From: Methylovulum sp.
GTDB lineage: Bacteria > Pseudomonadota > Gammaproteobacteria > Methylococcales > Methylomonadaceae
Assembly: GCF_028687615.1 (NCBI RefSeq)
Contig: NZ_JAQTZU010000002.1
Span: 1 to 64,000, forward strand
Direction of reading: 5' to 3'
Length of the DNA stretch: 64,000 nucleotides
Position numbers and translations under genes: made by a program. Positions within the stretch are counted from its first letter, which is position 1. Each line of letters opens with the position of its first letter. The notes beneath the pieces are model-generated. The model saw nothing but the letters and a program-made list of their open reading frames with translations, did not search any database and was not told the DNA's origin. Positions 37,443 to 47,442 of the stretch are shown here, in pieces.

Positions 37443-37493
37443 CCCATAAGTTCGCGCACAGTAACCTCATCCTACTGTGCGCGAACTTATGGG
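37443..37493. repeat. Perfect 21-bp inverted repeat upstream of aas
   Basis: The arms CCCATAAGTTCGCGCACAGT(A) at 37443-37463 and their exact complement at 37473-37493 enclose a 9-nt loop. It has no T-run, so it is not a standard terminator. It lies between maeB and aas, 25 bp from the family 3 palindrome. Confidence 0.8.
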
Positions 37494-37600
37494 GCAATTA
37501 ATATCTCCTCCTGACGACATTCTAGCAGATATTGATTGGCGATTTTGCGGCTGGACGGGAAGCCCGGCTCCAACTGGCCTTGTCAGCACACTTTGCCATC

Positions 37601-39922
37601 TTACGCTTTATCCTGCGCCATACATACACTATCCACGACACACAAGGCCGTCATATTGACAATGCGCCGCACCGTTGCCGAAGCGGTCAAAATATGTACC
37701 GGTTTGGCGCAGCCTAGCAGCACGGGGCCGATGGCGACGCCGTTGCCGGCGGTGGCTTTGAGCAGGTTGTAAGCGATATTGGCGGCATCAATAGTGGGCA
37801 ACACCAGTAAGTTGGCACTGCCTTTCAAGGGGGTGTCCGGCATGATGGATTTGAGCATATCAAAGTCTATTGCCGCATCGCCGTGCATTTCGCCGTCAAT
37901 TTCCAGATCAGGGGCTTGTTGCTGGATGATCGCCAATGCGTCGCGCATTTTTTGTGCGGAGACGCTGTTGCCGGTGCCGAAATTGGAATGCGACAACAAG
38001 GCGACGCGGGGTATGAGGCCAAAATGGCGCATTTGGCCGGCGGCCAATAAGGTGATTTCCGCCAGTTGTTCCGCCGTGGGGTTTTCGTTGATATGGGTGT
38101 CCACCAAGACGATTTGCCGGTCAGCCAAGACCAGGTAATTCATTGCCGCATACACATCACAACCTGGGCGTTTGCCCAGCACTTGATCGACGTAGTGCAA
38201 ATGTAGCCTGGGCGTACCGAAAGTGCCGCATATCAGGCCGTCCGCATCACCTTTATGGACGAGCATCGAGCCGATCAAGGTGTTGCGGCGGCGCATTTCC
38301 AGTTTCGCGTATTGTTCGGTGACCCCTTTGCGCTGGGTCATTGCCAGATAAGTCTGCCAGAAATCGCGGTAACGCTCGTCAAACTCAGGATTGACGATAG
38401 AAAAGTCAACACCGTTTTTCATGCGCAAACCGAGTTTGTCGATGTGTTGCTGGATGACGGCAGGGCGGCCTATCAACGTCGGTGTGGCGAGCTCTTCATC
38501 AAGGACGATTTGCACCGCCCGTAACACGCGCTCGTCTTCGCCTTCAGAAAAAGCAATGCGTTTGAGCGACAGTTCGGCTTTTTTGGCTTTGTGGAAAACC
38601 GGCTGCATGAACGAGCCGCTGTGGTAGGCAAATTGCCGCAGGCGTTCGGTGTAAGCCTCAATATCCGCTATCGGCTGGGTGGCGACGCCGGATGCGGCGG
38701 CGGCTTTGGCGACGGCGGGCGCGATTTGGCTCATCAGGCGCGGGTCGAAGGGCAGGGGGATCAGGTAATGCGCCCCGAATGACAAATCTTGGCTGCCATA
38801 AGCGGTGGCGACGACATCGGAAGGTTCCGCCTGCGCCAGTTGCGCGAGGGCGTGGACGGTGGCGATTTCCATTTCACGGGTGATCGTGGTTGCGCCGCAA
38901 TCCAAGGCCCCGCGAAAAATATACGGGAAACACAGGACATTATTGACCTGGTTCGGATAATCCGAACGGCCCGTGGCGATAATCGCATCATCCCGCACGG
39001 TACGGATTTCTTCCGGCAGGATTTCCGGGGTTGGATTGGCTAAAGCCATGATCAAGGGCTTGTCCGCCATGCTTTTCACCATGTCCGGCTTCAACACGCC
39101 ACCGGCTGACAAGCCCAAAAACACGTCCGCGCCCGGAATAATTTCCGCCAGGGTCCGCGCTGGCGTGTCTTGGGCAAAACGGATTTTGTCCTCGTCCATC
39201 AGTTCGGTGCGGCCTTGGTAAACCACACCCGCCAAATCGGTGACAAAAATATTTTCGATGGGGAAACCCAAATCGACCAGCAAATCCAGGCAGGCCAAGG
39301 CCGCCGCACCGGCACCGGACACCACCAGTTTGCAGTGTTTGAGGTCTTTGCCGACGACTTTCAGGCCATTGAGTATCGCCGCGCTGACGATGATCGCCGT
39401 GCCATGTTGGTCGTCATGGAACACCGGGATATTCATGCGGCCACGCAGTTTGCGTTCGATGTAAAAACATTCGGGGGCTTTGATGTCTTCGAGGTTGATG
39501 CCGCCAAAAGTCGGTTCCAACGCGGCGATGATGTCGCAAAGTTTGTCGGGGTCGGTTTCGTTGATTTCTATGTCGAAAACATCAATGGCGGCAAATTTTT
39601 TGAACAACACCGCCTTGCCTTCCATCACCGGTTTGGCGGCTAAAGGGCCGATATTGCCCAATCCCAAGACCGCCGAGCCGTTGGTGATGACCGCGACCAG
39701 ATTGCCCCGTGCAGTGAAGCGGGCGACATTGTGCGGGTCTTCGACGATTTTTTCACAAGTCGCCGCCACGCCTGGCGAATAGGCCAGGGACAGGTCACGC
39801 TGGCAGGTCAGTTGCTTGGTCGGCGTGACGCTGATTTTTCCAGGCGCGGGAAACTCGTGATAATCCAGCGCGGCTTGGTTTAATAAACGGGATTGTTCTT
39901 CTTTAGGGGGCAGGGATTTCAT
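37601..39922 (-). CDS. maeB: NADP-dependent malic enzyme with phosphotransacetylase-like domain
   Basis: A 773-residue MaeB-type enzyme converting malate to pyruvate and CO2 with NADPH formation. The N-terminal malic domain (about 1-430) has S-L-A-Y-S-P-G-V-A and H-D-D-Q-H-G-T-A; the nucleotide loop is G-A-G-A-A-A-L-A-C. The C-terminal half (about 440-770) is a phosphotransacetylase-like domain, probably regulatory, with F-S-E-G-E-D-E-R. The length matches E. coli MaeB (759). It is monocistronic by context. Confidence 0.95.
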   Translation of the reverse strand: MKSLPPKEEQSRLLNQAALDYHEFPAPGKISVTPTKQLTCQRDLSLAYSPGVAATCEKIVEDPHNVARFTARGNLVAVITNGSAVLGLGNIGPLAAKPVMEGKAVLFKKFAAIDVFDIEINETDPDKLCDIIAALEPTFGGINLEDIKAPECFYIERKLRGRMNIPVFHDDQHGTAIIVSAAILNGLKVVGKDLKHCKLVVSGAGAAALACLDLLVDLGFPIENIFVTDLAGVVYQGRTELMDEDKIRFAQDTPARTLAEIIPGADVFLGLSAGGVLKPDMVKSMADKPLIMALANPTPEILPEEIRTVRDDAIIATGRSDYPNQVNNVLCFPYIFRGALDCGATTITREMEIATVHALAQLAQAEPSDVVATAYGSQDLSFGAHYLIPLPFDPRLMSQIAPAVAKAAAASGVATQPIADIEAYTERLRQFAYHSGSFMQPVFHKAKKAELSLKRIAFSEGEDERVLRAVQIVLDEELATPTLIGRPAVIQQHIDKLGLRMKNGVDFSIVNPEFDERYRDFWQTYLAMTQRKGVTEQYAKLEMRRRNTLIGSMLVHKGDADGLICGTFGTPRLHLHYVDQVLGKRPGCDVYAAMNYLVLADRQIVLVDTHINENPTAEQLAEITLLAAGQMRHFGLIPRVALLSHSNFGTGNSVSAQKMRDALAIIQQQAPDLEIDGEMHGDAAIDFDMLKSIMPDTPLKGSANLLVLPTIDAANIAYNLLKATAGNGVAIGPVLLGCAKPVHILTASATVRRIVNMTALCVVDSVCMAQDKA

Positions 39923-40186
39923 GTTTTGTGCTTGTCCTGTTACGGTAGGGCGTATAGATCTAAAGTAAACCTTGTTTATTTAGAAAACAATGGCGTTGTG
40001 GTTTAAGGCAGAAAATGACGAAGGAACGAAAATTATCTCTTCGTGGTTAATCGAAAGCCGGAACAGATTTGCACCGACAATAGGCGCATCGCCTAATGCG
40101 CCTATTGTCGGCAGGCGGCCTGTTCCGTAATGTTTTCAGTACAGACGTTAAGGACGGAGTTTGAAGCCCTGTCCCGCTTTGGGGGC
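39923..40186. other. Intergenic region with a long palindrome
   Basis: No gene is supported. The feature at 40074-40111 is a perfect 16-bp inverted repeat (CCGACAATAGGCGCAT and complement) with a 6-nt centre. It is enclosed by a weaker GGAACAG/CTGTTCC pair at about 40050 and 40119. Similar words (CAGTAGGCGCATTAGGCGG) recur in the composite repeat at 44937-45191. Confidence 0.7.
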
Positions 40187-40564
40187 TTATAAACCCGATC
40201 CGTAAACAAACAGATAGACGCAAAGAGCAATACCCAGAACGGCAACAACCCAATTTATGAATACGCCTAGATTTACCCGATAGCCTTCTGGAATTTCAAC
40301 GGGCTTAAGGGTACGCAGAACCCTGCGGTACTGGGTAATTGCGGCTAAAGATGCAAACGCACCCAACAAAATAAAAGCGAGGCCAACCCAAAATGAGAAG
40401 CCCCTTTGAAGCGGCTCGCTTTTATGGAGCGAGAGTATATGGACAAACAGGCCAAAACGTTCGATGACAAAACCGAATGCCATTAATGTCAGGCTGGTGC
40501 GATTCCAGGCAAGTAGCGTTCGCTCAGCTGCAAAGAACACCCTCGGATCATTCAGCTCAGACAT
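40187..40564 (-). CDS. DUF202-family small membrane protein
   Basis: A 125-residue inner-membrane protein of the DUF202 (YidH-like) family. The N-terminus has D-P-R-V-F-F-A-A-E-R-T-L-L-A-W-N-R-T, the family hallmark, followed by three hydrophobic segments (about 25-45, 58-78, 100-122). The family's function is not known. It lies 47 bp after the lipoprotein gene on the same strand and may share its transcript. Confidence 0.88.
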   Translation of the reverse strand: MSELNDPRVFFAAERTLLAWNRTSLTLMAFGFVIERFGLFVHILSLHKSEPLQRGFSFWVGLAFILLGAFASLAAITQYRRVLRTLKPVEIPEGYRVNLGVFINWVVAVLGIALCVYLFVYGSGL

Positions 40565-40611
40565 ATAAAACCACCAAGAAGCTTAATTTTGAGATAAGGC
40601 ACTTGGGCTAC

Positions 40612-41244
40612 CTACGGCTGTGTCTGGCTAGCATCAGGAGCAACAGGTTCATCAGGATCATCCAGCACCGCTTCACAAGCTTGTTGATAAAACACCAACG
40701 ATGGCGGAAAAGCAGTGACTTCGACGGTCAATGTGGTTTCTTTCCCAAAGTTGGCTATCGCGGTGCTTGCCGCCTTTTGGAAATTGACCGCCAATTGTTT
40801 CGCCAATTTTTCCCGTGCCTCGTCCTTGCCTAAAGCAAACGGATCTTCTGCCAAGTAAGTGTTGTTGACGGCTTCCTGGAGCGCGTCTTCAGAGAACGCC
40901 TCAATTTTTTTTTCAAAATCGCTAAAAACTTTTGCTCCCCGGTCATGTTTGATACGTTCTATATCTTGCGGGTCGGCATAGAGCAGAAAAGAGCCTTTCG
41001 CGCCTTCAAATTTATTTTTACACGCAGCACCGTCCATGATTCTGACCAAATTCAAGGTCTTGCCATTTTTGACAATGGTCATGGCTGGATTTTGGCCTGA
41101 AAAAGCCGCATTATCCTGATTGGATGGTAGGGGTTTTTTTTCGGTAGGTGGGGTGGAGACCGTCTCTTGTTTAACTTCCTGGGTGGAGCAAGCCGCTAAC
41201 GTTGTTACTATGCCTATCATCAAAAAATACAAGCTTGCTTTCAT
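40612..41244 (-). CDS. Predicted lipoprotein of unknown function
   Basis: A 210-residue protein with a typical lipoprotein signal: a short hydrophobic segment ending L-A-A-C (Cys19). A low-complexity Pro/Glu/Lys linker (about 22-45) precedes a mixed alpha/beta domain with conserved-looking M-D-G-A-A-C-K-N-K-F-E-G and L-Y-A-D-P-Q-D-I-E-R. The C-terminus is acidic and Pro-rich. No family was recognised. Being next to the DUF202 gene gives no clear functional hint. Confidence 0.7.
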   Translation of the reverse strand: MKASLYFLMIGIVTTLAACSTQEVKQETVSTPPTEKKPLPSNQDNAAFSGQNPAMTIVKNGKTLNLVRIMDGAACKNKFEGAKGSFLLYADPQDIERIKHDRGAKVFSDFEKKIEAFSEDALQEAVNNTYLAEDPFALGKDEAREKLAKQLAVNFQKAASTAIANFGKETTLTVEVTAFPPSLVFYQQACEAVLDDPDEPVAPDASQTQP

Positions 41245-41493
41245 TAAAATGCCCTAGTGGCTACATATTATGGATGTTGGCTTATTATAATCGCTAAGAA
41301 AGCATATCCGTTAAGAAAGCGTTTAATAAGGCATGTTATCCTGCTTTACCCAAATGCCTGGTTTGGCTTATTTGCACGAATGCCTGTCATTTGATCCAAG
41401 CAGGCCCCAAAATACCCCCGCTAAGAACGTGTTTTAGGGTTTGCCAATCCCAACCCACAATGTTTTGTTTCCATCAAATACCCTTGCTGCCCA

Positions 41494-44400
41494 ATGAAAT
41501 TTATCGAAAATCCTGTGTTTAATTTTTCTCCAACGCTGTTTTTGCTGATATTCCTTTTGCTGGCGATGTTTGTTGGTGCCAGCCATGCAGATAATGTTAC
41601 TAGGGCTAGCGTCACCACTCAGAAGGTGGCACTGCTGGATATAACCAAGGAAACGCTACAGGCAAAAATTGATGCAATCACCGCCCGCCAGGATTTTGAT
41701 GAGAAAACCAAGGCCTCCGTGCTGAAATTTTACCATTCGGCACAAGACAATCTTGCCAACCTTGATGCGTTTAAAGCCAAAACGGAAGAGTTTAAACAGG
41801 CGGTCAAGCAAGCGCCCGAGGCCGTTAAAAAGCTGCAAAAAGACATAGCACAAACCCAACATAAGCTCGCCAAGCAAAAGATAGAAGATTTTTCCGGCAT
41901 AGTGACCGAAGAATTGGAGCAACGGCTGATCATCGAAAAAGAAGCGCTCGATAATCTTGAAGAACAATTGAAAAAACTGGAAAACGAACTGGCCTTGCAA
42001 AACAACCGGCCGCAATTGATTCGTCAGGAAACCGTCAATGCCCAGCAAGATATCGAAGCCAGTCAGAAAAAGTTGGAAACACCGTCATCAACAGAATTAA
42101 AAATGGAAGCGGAAGCCGAGCTTTTGTATCTAAAAACCTTGATGGAGGTGCGTACTGCCGAGTTAAAAATGCTCGATATTGAAGCCATCAGTAATCCCGT
42201 GCGGGTCGATTTATTGAAAAACCAGTACCAAATACTGGATTTGCAAAAAAGCGGGTTAGTGCCAGTGCTTGCCGCAATCGAAAATGTACTGGCGGAACGT
42301 CGGCAACAGGCCGCCAAAGAAGCGCAGGACGCGCTCAACCAAGCGGAAAAGGCCTTGTCCGGCAAACATCCGGTGATCCAGACCCTGACCCGCGAAAATA
42401 TCCAGTTTAGCAAAGACTTGCAAACGACCACCGCCAAGATTGACAGTTATAACGAAGAAAAAACCAAGCTCGACGTGCAAGTCGCCGAAATTGACAGCGA
42501 TTTTAAGAGCGCCGAAAAGAAAATCAGCCTGGCGGGCTTAAGTCCGGCGTTAGGCAAAATCCTGCGCGAACAGCGGCGCAATTTATTGACCGATACCCAA
42601 CTCAATTTACAGTCGGAAGCCGTGCAAAACGAGACCGCATTGACCAGTCTTGAGTTGTTTAAGATGGAAGACAAGCTGAAAAAACTCGCTGACGTGGATC
42701 ATGAATTGCAGCAAATCATGTCCACCCAAGTCGATAGCCATCTGCCGGACGAACAGCGCATGATGGTCCAGGCGGAATTACGCGTGTTGATGAACAGCCA
42801 GAAAGATTTACTGAACAAATTGTCGGTGGCCGATGACACTTATTTGCGTGCACTCGGCGACTTTGATTTTGCCCGCCAGCAAATGGTTGCGCAGGCGACA
42901 AAATTTGCCGCCTATCTTGATGAACGCTTGCTTTGGGTGCCGAGTTCGGAACCATTCAATGCCGATTTTGTTTCCGGCCTTTACCATGCCTCAAGATGGC
43001 TGTTATCGCCATTTAATTGGATCAGTGCCATCAAAGATACGGTCAAGTCGCTGGTCAACAATCCATTTCGGGCATTTTTGGCGATAGTAAGCTTAATTGT
43101 GTTGGTGTCATCAAGACGCTGGAGCCAGTTGCAGCTAGCACGGATTGCCGGGCAAGTCGGCGAATTTTATAACGACCATTTTTTCTACACGATCCAAGCA
43201 ATGGCGCATTTGCTGTTGCTGATCTTGCCCTTGCCCTTGCTGTTTTACTATTGGGGCTGGCTTTTAAGCCATACCTTGCATGTCGCCGAATTTAGCAAAG
43301 CCGTTGGTGTGGGGTTTCAAGCCGCCGCTATGCCGCTATTTTTCCTGCAATTTTTTTACCGCTTATTTGCCCCCTTAGGTATTGCCAGAAAACATTTTCT
43401 ATGGCAACAAGACACCGCCAATCTATTCAGGCGGCAGCTTGCCTGGCTGCGTTTTATTGCCGTGCCCAGCGTGTTCCTGATCACCAGCACGGGCGCGTCC
43501 GGTGTGGCTTTGTACAGCGACAATATCGGCAGGTTGGCCCTGGTCATCAGCATGTTGGCGCTGGCTTGGTTTTTACGCGTAGTCCTGCATCCCAACCGCG
43601 GGCTTTTGCAATATACGATAGCCGCGCATCCGCAGGGCTGGTTGAACCAATCCCGCTATATTTGGTATCCGGCGGCGATTTCGCTGCCATTGGCCATTAT
43701 CGGTTTTGCCGTTGCCGGTTATTACCTGAGCGCGCTGGAATTGCAACAGCAACTGATCATCACCCTGCGCTTGGTGTTTCTGATGGTCGTCGTCCATGAA
43801 CTCGTGTTTCGTTGGCTGACTTTGGTCAATCGGCAACTGGCGATAGAAAATGTGCGGCAAAAACGTAAAGCGGCGGCCCATGCAGAAAAACCGCAGGTTG
43901 CAGGCGGTGAAGACCCGGTCATACCGATAGAAGAACCGCTTATAGACATACCCAAAATCAACGCACAAACCATCAAGCTGCTGAACGTGTTCATCAGCTT
44001 GACGCTGATCATCGGCATTTGGCTGATTTGGAAAAATATTTTACCCGCGTTTTCCTTTTTGGATGACATTGAACTTTGGGAGCATCTGGTCACGGTGGAT
44101 AAACAGGAAGTCTTGCAACCGGTCACGTTAACCAATTTGTTACTGGCTGGAATGTATGTATTCCTCACTATCGTCTCGGTATTGAATTTCTCCGGTCTCA
44201 TGGAGATTTTAGTGTTCCGCCATTTGAGCATAGAAGCGGGCAGCCGTTATGCAATCAATAAACTGGCGGGTTATCTGCTGATTTCTATCGGTTTTCTTTG
44301 TGTCGCCAACGAGTTGGGCGGAAGCTGGTCACAAGTGCAGTGGCTGGTGGCGGCACTCAGTGTCGGTTTGGGTTTTGGTTTGCAGGAAATTTTCGCCAAC

Positions 44401-44925
44401 CTGGTGTCAGGGATTATCCTGCTGTTCGAGCGGCCCATCCGTGTCGGCGATACCGTAACCATTGGCGAAGTCACCGGCAAAGTCAGCCGTATCCAAATGC
44501 GGGCGACGACGATTATGGATTGGGATCAAAAAGAACTGGTCGTGCCGAACAAAACTTTTATCACGAACCAGTTGGTCAATTGGACCTTGAGCGATGCCAT
44601 CACCCGCGTGGTCATTCCGGTCAGCATTGCTTATGGCACGGATCTGGAACAGGCCCATAAGCTCATGCTGGAAACCGTGCAAACCACCCCGCTGGTGCTC
44701 GCCGAACCCCATCCCACAGTGTTGTTGGGCAGTTTTGGCGACAATGCCCTGAATTTCACCATCTACGCCTTCGTCAGCGAAATGTCCCACCGTTTGCAAG
44801 TCGTCCATGAATTGCACCTGCGTCTGGAACGTGTGCTACGCGAGCATCATATCGAGATTCCGTTGCCGCAACGGGAAGTGCATGTGCGAGGGTTTGCCCA
44901 AGAATCCGAGGGGTTAAAAACCTGA
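41494..44925 (+). CDS. Large mechanosensitive channel, MscK/MscM type
   Basis: A 1143-residue inner-membrane channel of the MscS superfamily, releasing solutes under osmotic shock. It has a signal peptide (about 12-32, G-A-S-H-A-D), then a long periplasmic coiled-coil domain (about 45-490) rich in Lys/Glu/Gln heptads. About ten membrane segments follow, and a C-terminal MscS core with V-G-L-G-F-G-L-Q-E-I-F-A-N-L-V-S-G and E-R-P-I-R-V-G-D-T-V. The architecture and length match E. coli MscK (1120) and MscM (1107); the two cannot be told apart here. No neighbouring operon partner is visible. Confidence 0.92.
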   Translation: MKFIENPVFNFSPTLFLLIFLLLAMFVGASHADNVTRASVTTQKVALLDITKETLQAKIDAITARQDFDEKTKASVLKFYHSAQDNLANLDAFKAKTEEFKQAVKQAPEAVKKLQKDIAQTQHKLAKQKIEDFSGIVTEELEQRLIIEKEALDNLEEQLKKLENELALQNNRPQLIRQETVNAQQDIEASQKKLETPSSTELKMEAEAELLYLKTLMEVRTAELKMLDIEAISNPVRVDLLKNQYQILDLQKSGLVPVLAAIENVLAERRQQAAKEAQDALNQAEKALSGKHPVIQTLTRENIQFSKDLQTTTAKIDSYNEEKTKLDVQVAEIDSDFKSAEKKISLAGLSPALGKILREQRRNLLTDTQLNLQSEAVQNETALTSLELFKMEDKLKKLADVDHELQQIMSTQVDSHLPDEQRMMVQAELRVLMNSQKDLLNKLSVADDTYLRALGDFDFARQQMVAQATKFAAYLDERLLWVPSSEPFNADFVSGLYHASRWLLSPFNWISAIKDTVKSLVNNPFRAFLAIVSLIVLVSSRRWSQLQLARIAGQVGEFYNDHFFYTIQAMAHLLLLILPLPLLFYYWGWLLSHTLHVAEFSKAVGVGFQAAAMPLFFLQFFYRLFAPLGIARKHFLWQQDTANLFRRQLAWLRFIAVPSVFLITSTGASGVALYSDNIGRLALVISMLALAWFLRVVLHPNRGLLQYTIAAHPQGWLNQSRYIWYPAAISLPLAIIGFAVAGYYLSALELQQQLIITLRLVFLMVVVHELVFRWLTLVNRQLAIENVRQKRKAAAHAEKPQVAGGEDPVIPIEEPLIDIPKINAQTIKLLNVFISLTLIIGIWLIWKNILPAFSFLDDIELWEHLVTVDKQEVLQPVTLTNLLLAGMYVFLTIVSVLNFSGLMEILVFRHLSIEAGSRYAINKLAGYLLISIGFLCVANELGGSWSQVQWLVAALSVGLGFGLQEIFANLVSGIILLFERPIRVGDTVTIGEVTGKVSRIQMRATTIMDWDQKELVVPNKTFITNQLVNWTLSDAITRVVIPVSIAYGTDLEQAHKLMLETVQTTPLVLAEPHPTVLLGSFGDNALNFTIYAFVSEMSHRLQVVHELHLRLERVLREHHIEIPLPQREVHVRGFAQESEGLKT

Positions 44926-44936
44926 TGTTACGCATT

Positions 44937-45191
44937 GTCCACGAAAACCAACAGTAGGCGCATTAGGCGGCACGAAAAAAAACAAAAAACAATCGAATGC
45001 ATCGTGTTGTAGAGTTTTCGTGCTTTTCGTGCCGCCTCGGCACACCGCTACGCTGCCCTGTCCATAGACCCTCTTGTGGGGCATCCATGCAGTCGTAATG
45101 CGCCTACTGTTGGTTTTCGTGGACAACTCTTTTAGTGGATTTAATGACGTTGTTCTGTGAATCTGTGGCAGTTTATTTTCTGCGGGTTACC
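44937..45191. repeat. Composite palindromic element (family 2 right end plus another module)
   Basis: From about 45115 the sequence follows family 2 to its right end (GTTTATTTTCTGCGGGTTACC at 45171-45191), flanked by TAA. The left end GGCAACTCGC is missing. Instead there is a large inverted repeat: GTCCACGAAAACCAACAGTA (from 44937) with its complement ending at 45124. It carries the GTAGGCGCATTAGGCGG word also seen near 40080. It fills most of the gap 44926-45281. Confidence 0.65.
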
Positions 45192-45232
45192 TAAAAGGGT
45201 TTGATTGAAAATACCCCCCGAATTTAAGCGTT

Positions 45233-45270
45233 GCGGTAAACCGGATGTGGCAAGCACATCCGAATACCGC
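45233..45270. repeat. Hairpin after the DUF2252 gene
   Basis: CGGATGTG and CACATCCG pair around a 5-nt loop (GCAAG), extended by an outer GCGGTA/TACCGC pairing. It lies 12 bp downstream of the DUF2252 stop (minus strand). There is no T-run, so Rho-independent termination is uncertain. Confidence 0.5.
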
Positions 45271-45281
45271 CGCCTTGCAAA

Positions 45282-46673
45282 TCAATAAAGTACAGAACCG
45301 CTGTTTTTGGCACTGACGAAATCAGCATAATCTTGCTTTACTTGCGCGGCATAGCTGAGCGCGTAATTCAGGATTTCGGTTTTCAAGCCTGATACGTCAC
45401 CGTTAATCACGTCGGTGATTTCTTTATCCATGCTGTAAGGAATCAGGGTCGCATCATAATCTTTATCCGCCAGGGCATGGTTTTTCGCCAAGATTTTGCC
45501 CATGTAATTCACCGCATCGTTAAATTTGGTGTACGTGGTCAACAAGGTGTAGTCAAAATCTTCCTGGTAAGGCAAGCGTTCGGAGATGAAAAACGGTAGC
45601 GCGTTCAAGTTGGTGTAGCCTACCAAAACATCGGTGTTGGTCAACATGGCTTTTATGCTTTTGGTGACGCGCTCACCGTTGTGGTAATCATAAGTCCACG
45701 CGGGCATGTTGCCGGGAGCGGCGATGGAGACAGCACTGTCGGTTTCTTGTTTCATTTCCAAAATCACATCATCGCTGGTTGCCGTTGATGGGCCGTCGAT
45801 CAGCAAATAATAACGGTAACGGCCTAAGCTACCCGTGCCTGAACCTAGGCGTGAAGCCGCCGCTTTCAAGACATAATAGCTATTGCTTTTACGTTTGGAA
45901 GCAGAAATGGAGCTGATGTAGCCCAGCATTGCGGCGTTGATCGCGGTAAATGTGGCGCTGTTGACGGGTTGTAAGGAACCGCTGATGGTCAGGAAATAGC
46001 GGGAGCCGCCACTGACGGCGGTGTATTTTGCCAACAAACTGGAACGGGTTTTGCCGTCGGCGGCTTGGATCGTGTCTTTGACAATACCGTTAGTGTTGCT
46101 GGCGCCCAGGCGGTAGCTTAATTCGTTGTCGTTGCCTTTGAAAGCGGCGATTTGTGTGGCGTAGCTACCGACAAAATTCTTCACCAACGTTTGGCGATTT
46201 GTGCTGCTGATGCCTTTTTCTTCGCCAGCCAGCAAAATGGCAACGGCCATGCGGCGCAAATCCCAGGTGTAAGAACCCCAGTAGCCTTCATCAAAATCAT
46301 TGGTGTCGAACACGGCATTGCTGTTGGCGTCGCGGAATCCGCCCATGTTCTGCATGTGCATGTCGCCTTCCAGCCAAACACCGTTGGTTATGGTGTTGGT
46401 GTACCATGAGGTAGGCCAGGTCGCGGTGTTTTTGGTGTCTTCGTAAAAAATATGCGCCGTGCCCCGATAAAACGCAAAAGCATTGACCGCCATTTTGGTC
46501 ATTTTAACCGCCAATTCAGTGGAAAGATTGGCGGCAAACGGATGGTTGTAGTTGTAGATTTTTTGGACAAGCCAAGTTTTACGGCTAGTCGCCGCTTCCG
46601 CTTGGGATGGTGCCAATGCCGATGATAAGGCTGATACGGCAAGGCCTACAGCGAAAAAATTGCGTAATTTCAT
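45282..46673 (-). CDS. Exported DUF2252 protein
   Basis: A 463-residue protein of the DUF2252 family, which adopts a protein-kinase-like fold. Family blocks visible are A-F-A-F-Y-R-G, G-D-M-H-M-Q-N-M-G-G-F and F-D-T-N-D-F-D-E-G-Y-W-G followed by W-D-L-R-R-M-A; these resemble the ATP/metal-binding parts of aminoglycoside-kinase-like enzymes. Unusually it has a clear Sec signal peptide (L-A-P-S-Q-A-E-A-A), so it acts outside the cytoplasm, where ATP is scarce. Substrate and activity are unknown. Confidence 0.85.
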   Translation of the reverse strand: MKLRNFFAVGLAVSALSSALAPSQAEAATSRKTWLVQKIYNYNHPFAANLSTELAVKMTKMAVNAFAFYRGTAHIFYEDTKNTATWPTSWYTNTITNGVWLEGDMHMQNMGGFRDANSNAVFDTNDFDEGYWGSYTWDLRRMAVAILLAGEEKGISSTNRQTLVKNFVGSYATQIAAFKGNDNELSYRLGASNTNGIVKDTIQAADGKTRSSLLAKYTAVSGGSRYFLTISGSLQPVNSATFTAINAAMLGYISSISASKRKSNSYYVLKAAASRLGSGTGSLGRYRYYLLIDGPSTATSDDVILEMKQETDSAVSIAAPGNMPAWTYDYHNGERVTKSIKAMLTNTDVLVGYTNLNALPFFISERLPYQEDFDYTLLTTYTKFNDAVNYMGKILAKNHALADKDYDATLIPYSMDKEITDVINGDVSGLKTEILNYALSYAAQVKQDYADFVSAKNSGSVLY

Positions 46674-46883
46674 AAAATTCCTAAAGTTGTACGGTGCGTG
46701 GTGAATGCTAAAACCTGAGAATTATAGTTAGAGTTGGCGGCTTTTTCAATCGCCTTGGTTTTTTAGTAAGCTTTACCCTGCTCGATTGTTGCTATGCCTG
46801 GTGAATCTTAAATTTGACACTAAGCGTGTTTATGTCAAATTGTCAGCTATTGTTGTGAAATATAACCACTACCGTCATAATTT

Positions 46884-47330
46884 ATGAAATTCAAAATTAT
46901 TCTTTTCAGCGTGATCATGACCATGATGAGCCCAACACCTACGAAAGCATCAGCAATTAATGGCAAATTACCGATTTGTGGCAACAGCCCGAATTGTGTC
47001 TCCAGCCAAGCGGAAATCCACGACAAACAACATTATGTTTTGCCGTTTGAAATTAAAGGCAATCCACGGCAAGCTTGGGCGGAATTGAAAAAGGCGATGA
47101 TTAAACAGCCGCGCATGGTGATCACCCATGAGACGCACATTACGCTGCACGCCGAGGCGACGAGCCTGGTGTTCCGTTTTGTCGATGATATTAACGTGCT
47201 GCTAGATGCGGATGCGGAATTGATCCATATCCGTTCCGCTTCACGGGTGGGGCATAGTGATTTTGGCGTGAACCGCAAACGCATCGAAGCTTTACGCGCC
47301 GAATTGCGGAAAGTTGGTGTGGTTGATTAG
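46884..47330 (+). CDS. DUF1499-family exported protein
   Basis: A 148-residue protein with an N-terminal signal peptide (about 1-23, T-K-A-S-A). The DUF1499 pattern is present: C-G-N-S-P-N-C-V-S-S-Q near the N-terminus, then D-I-N-V-L-L-D-A-D and I-H-I-R-S-A-S-R-V-G-H-S-D-F-G-V-N-R-K-R-I at the C-terminus. Function unknown for the family. It stands alone and reads divergently from the exported DUF2252 gene, with 210 bp between them. Confidence 0.88.
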   Translation: MKFKIILFSVIMTMMSPTPTKASAINGKLPICGNSPNCVSSQAEIHDKQHYVLPFEIKGNPRQAWAELKKAMIKQPRMVITHETHITLHAEATSLVFRFVDDINVLLDADAELIHIRSASRVGHSDFGVNRKRIEALRAELRKVGVVD

Positions 47331-47337
47331 GTAGGGA

Positions 47338-47410
47338 TACTATTAATTTCCTAATAAGTTGTTGCACTGTCTCGTATAAAATTAAGGCAAGAACTCATGA
47401 AACAATTATT
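47338..47410. repeat. Degenerate family 3 palindrome (possible)
   Basis: The right arm GCAAGAACTCATGAAACAAT keeps the family 3 pattern, but the left arm (TTAATTTCCTAATAAGTTGTTGC) is much altered. It is probably a decayed copy in the gap before the GNAT gene. Confidence 0.4.
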
Positions 47411-47442
47411 ATTCGTCTAGCCATTGCTTTTCATATAATAAG

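Noticed and set aside
41424-41437. Second copy of family 4
   Set aside because: Only about 12 bp of the end (GAACGTGTTTTA) match; no second end nearby, so at most a relic.
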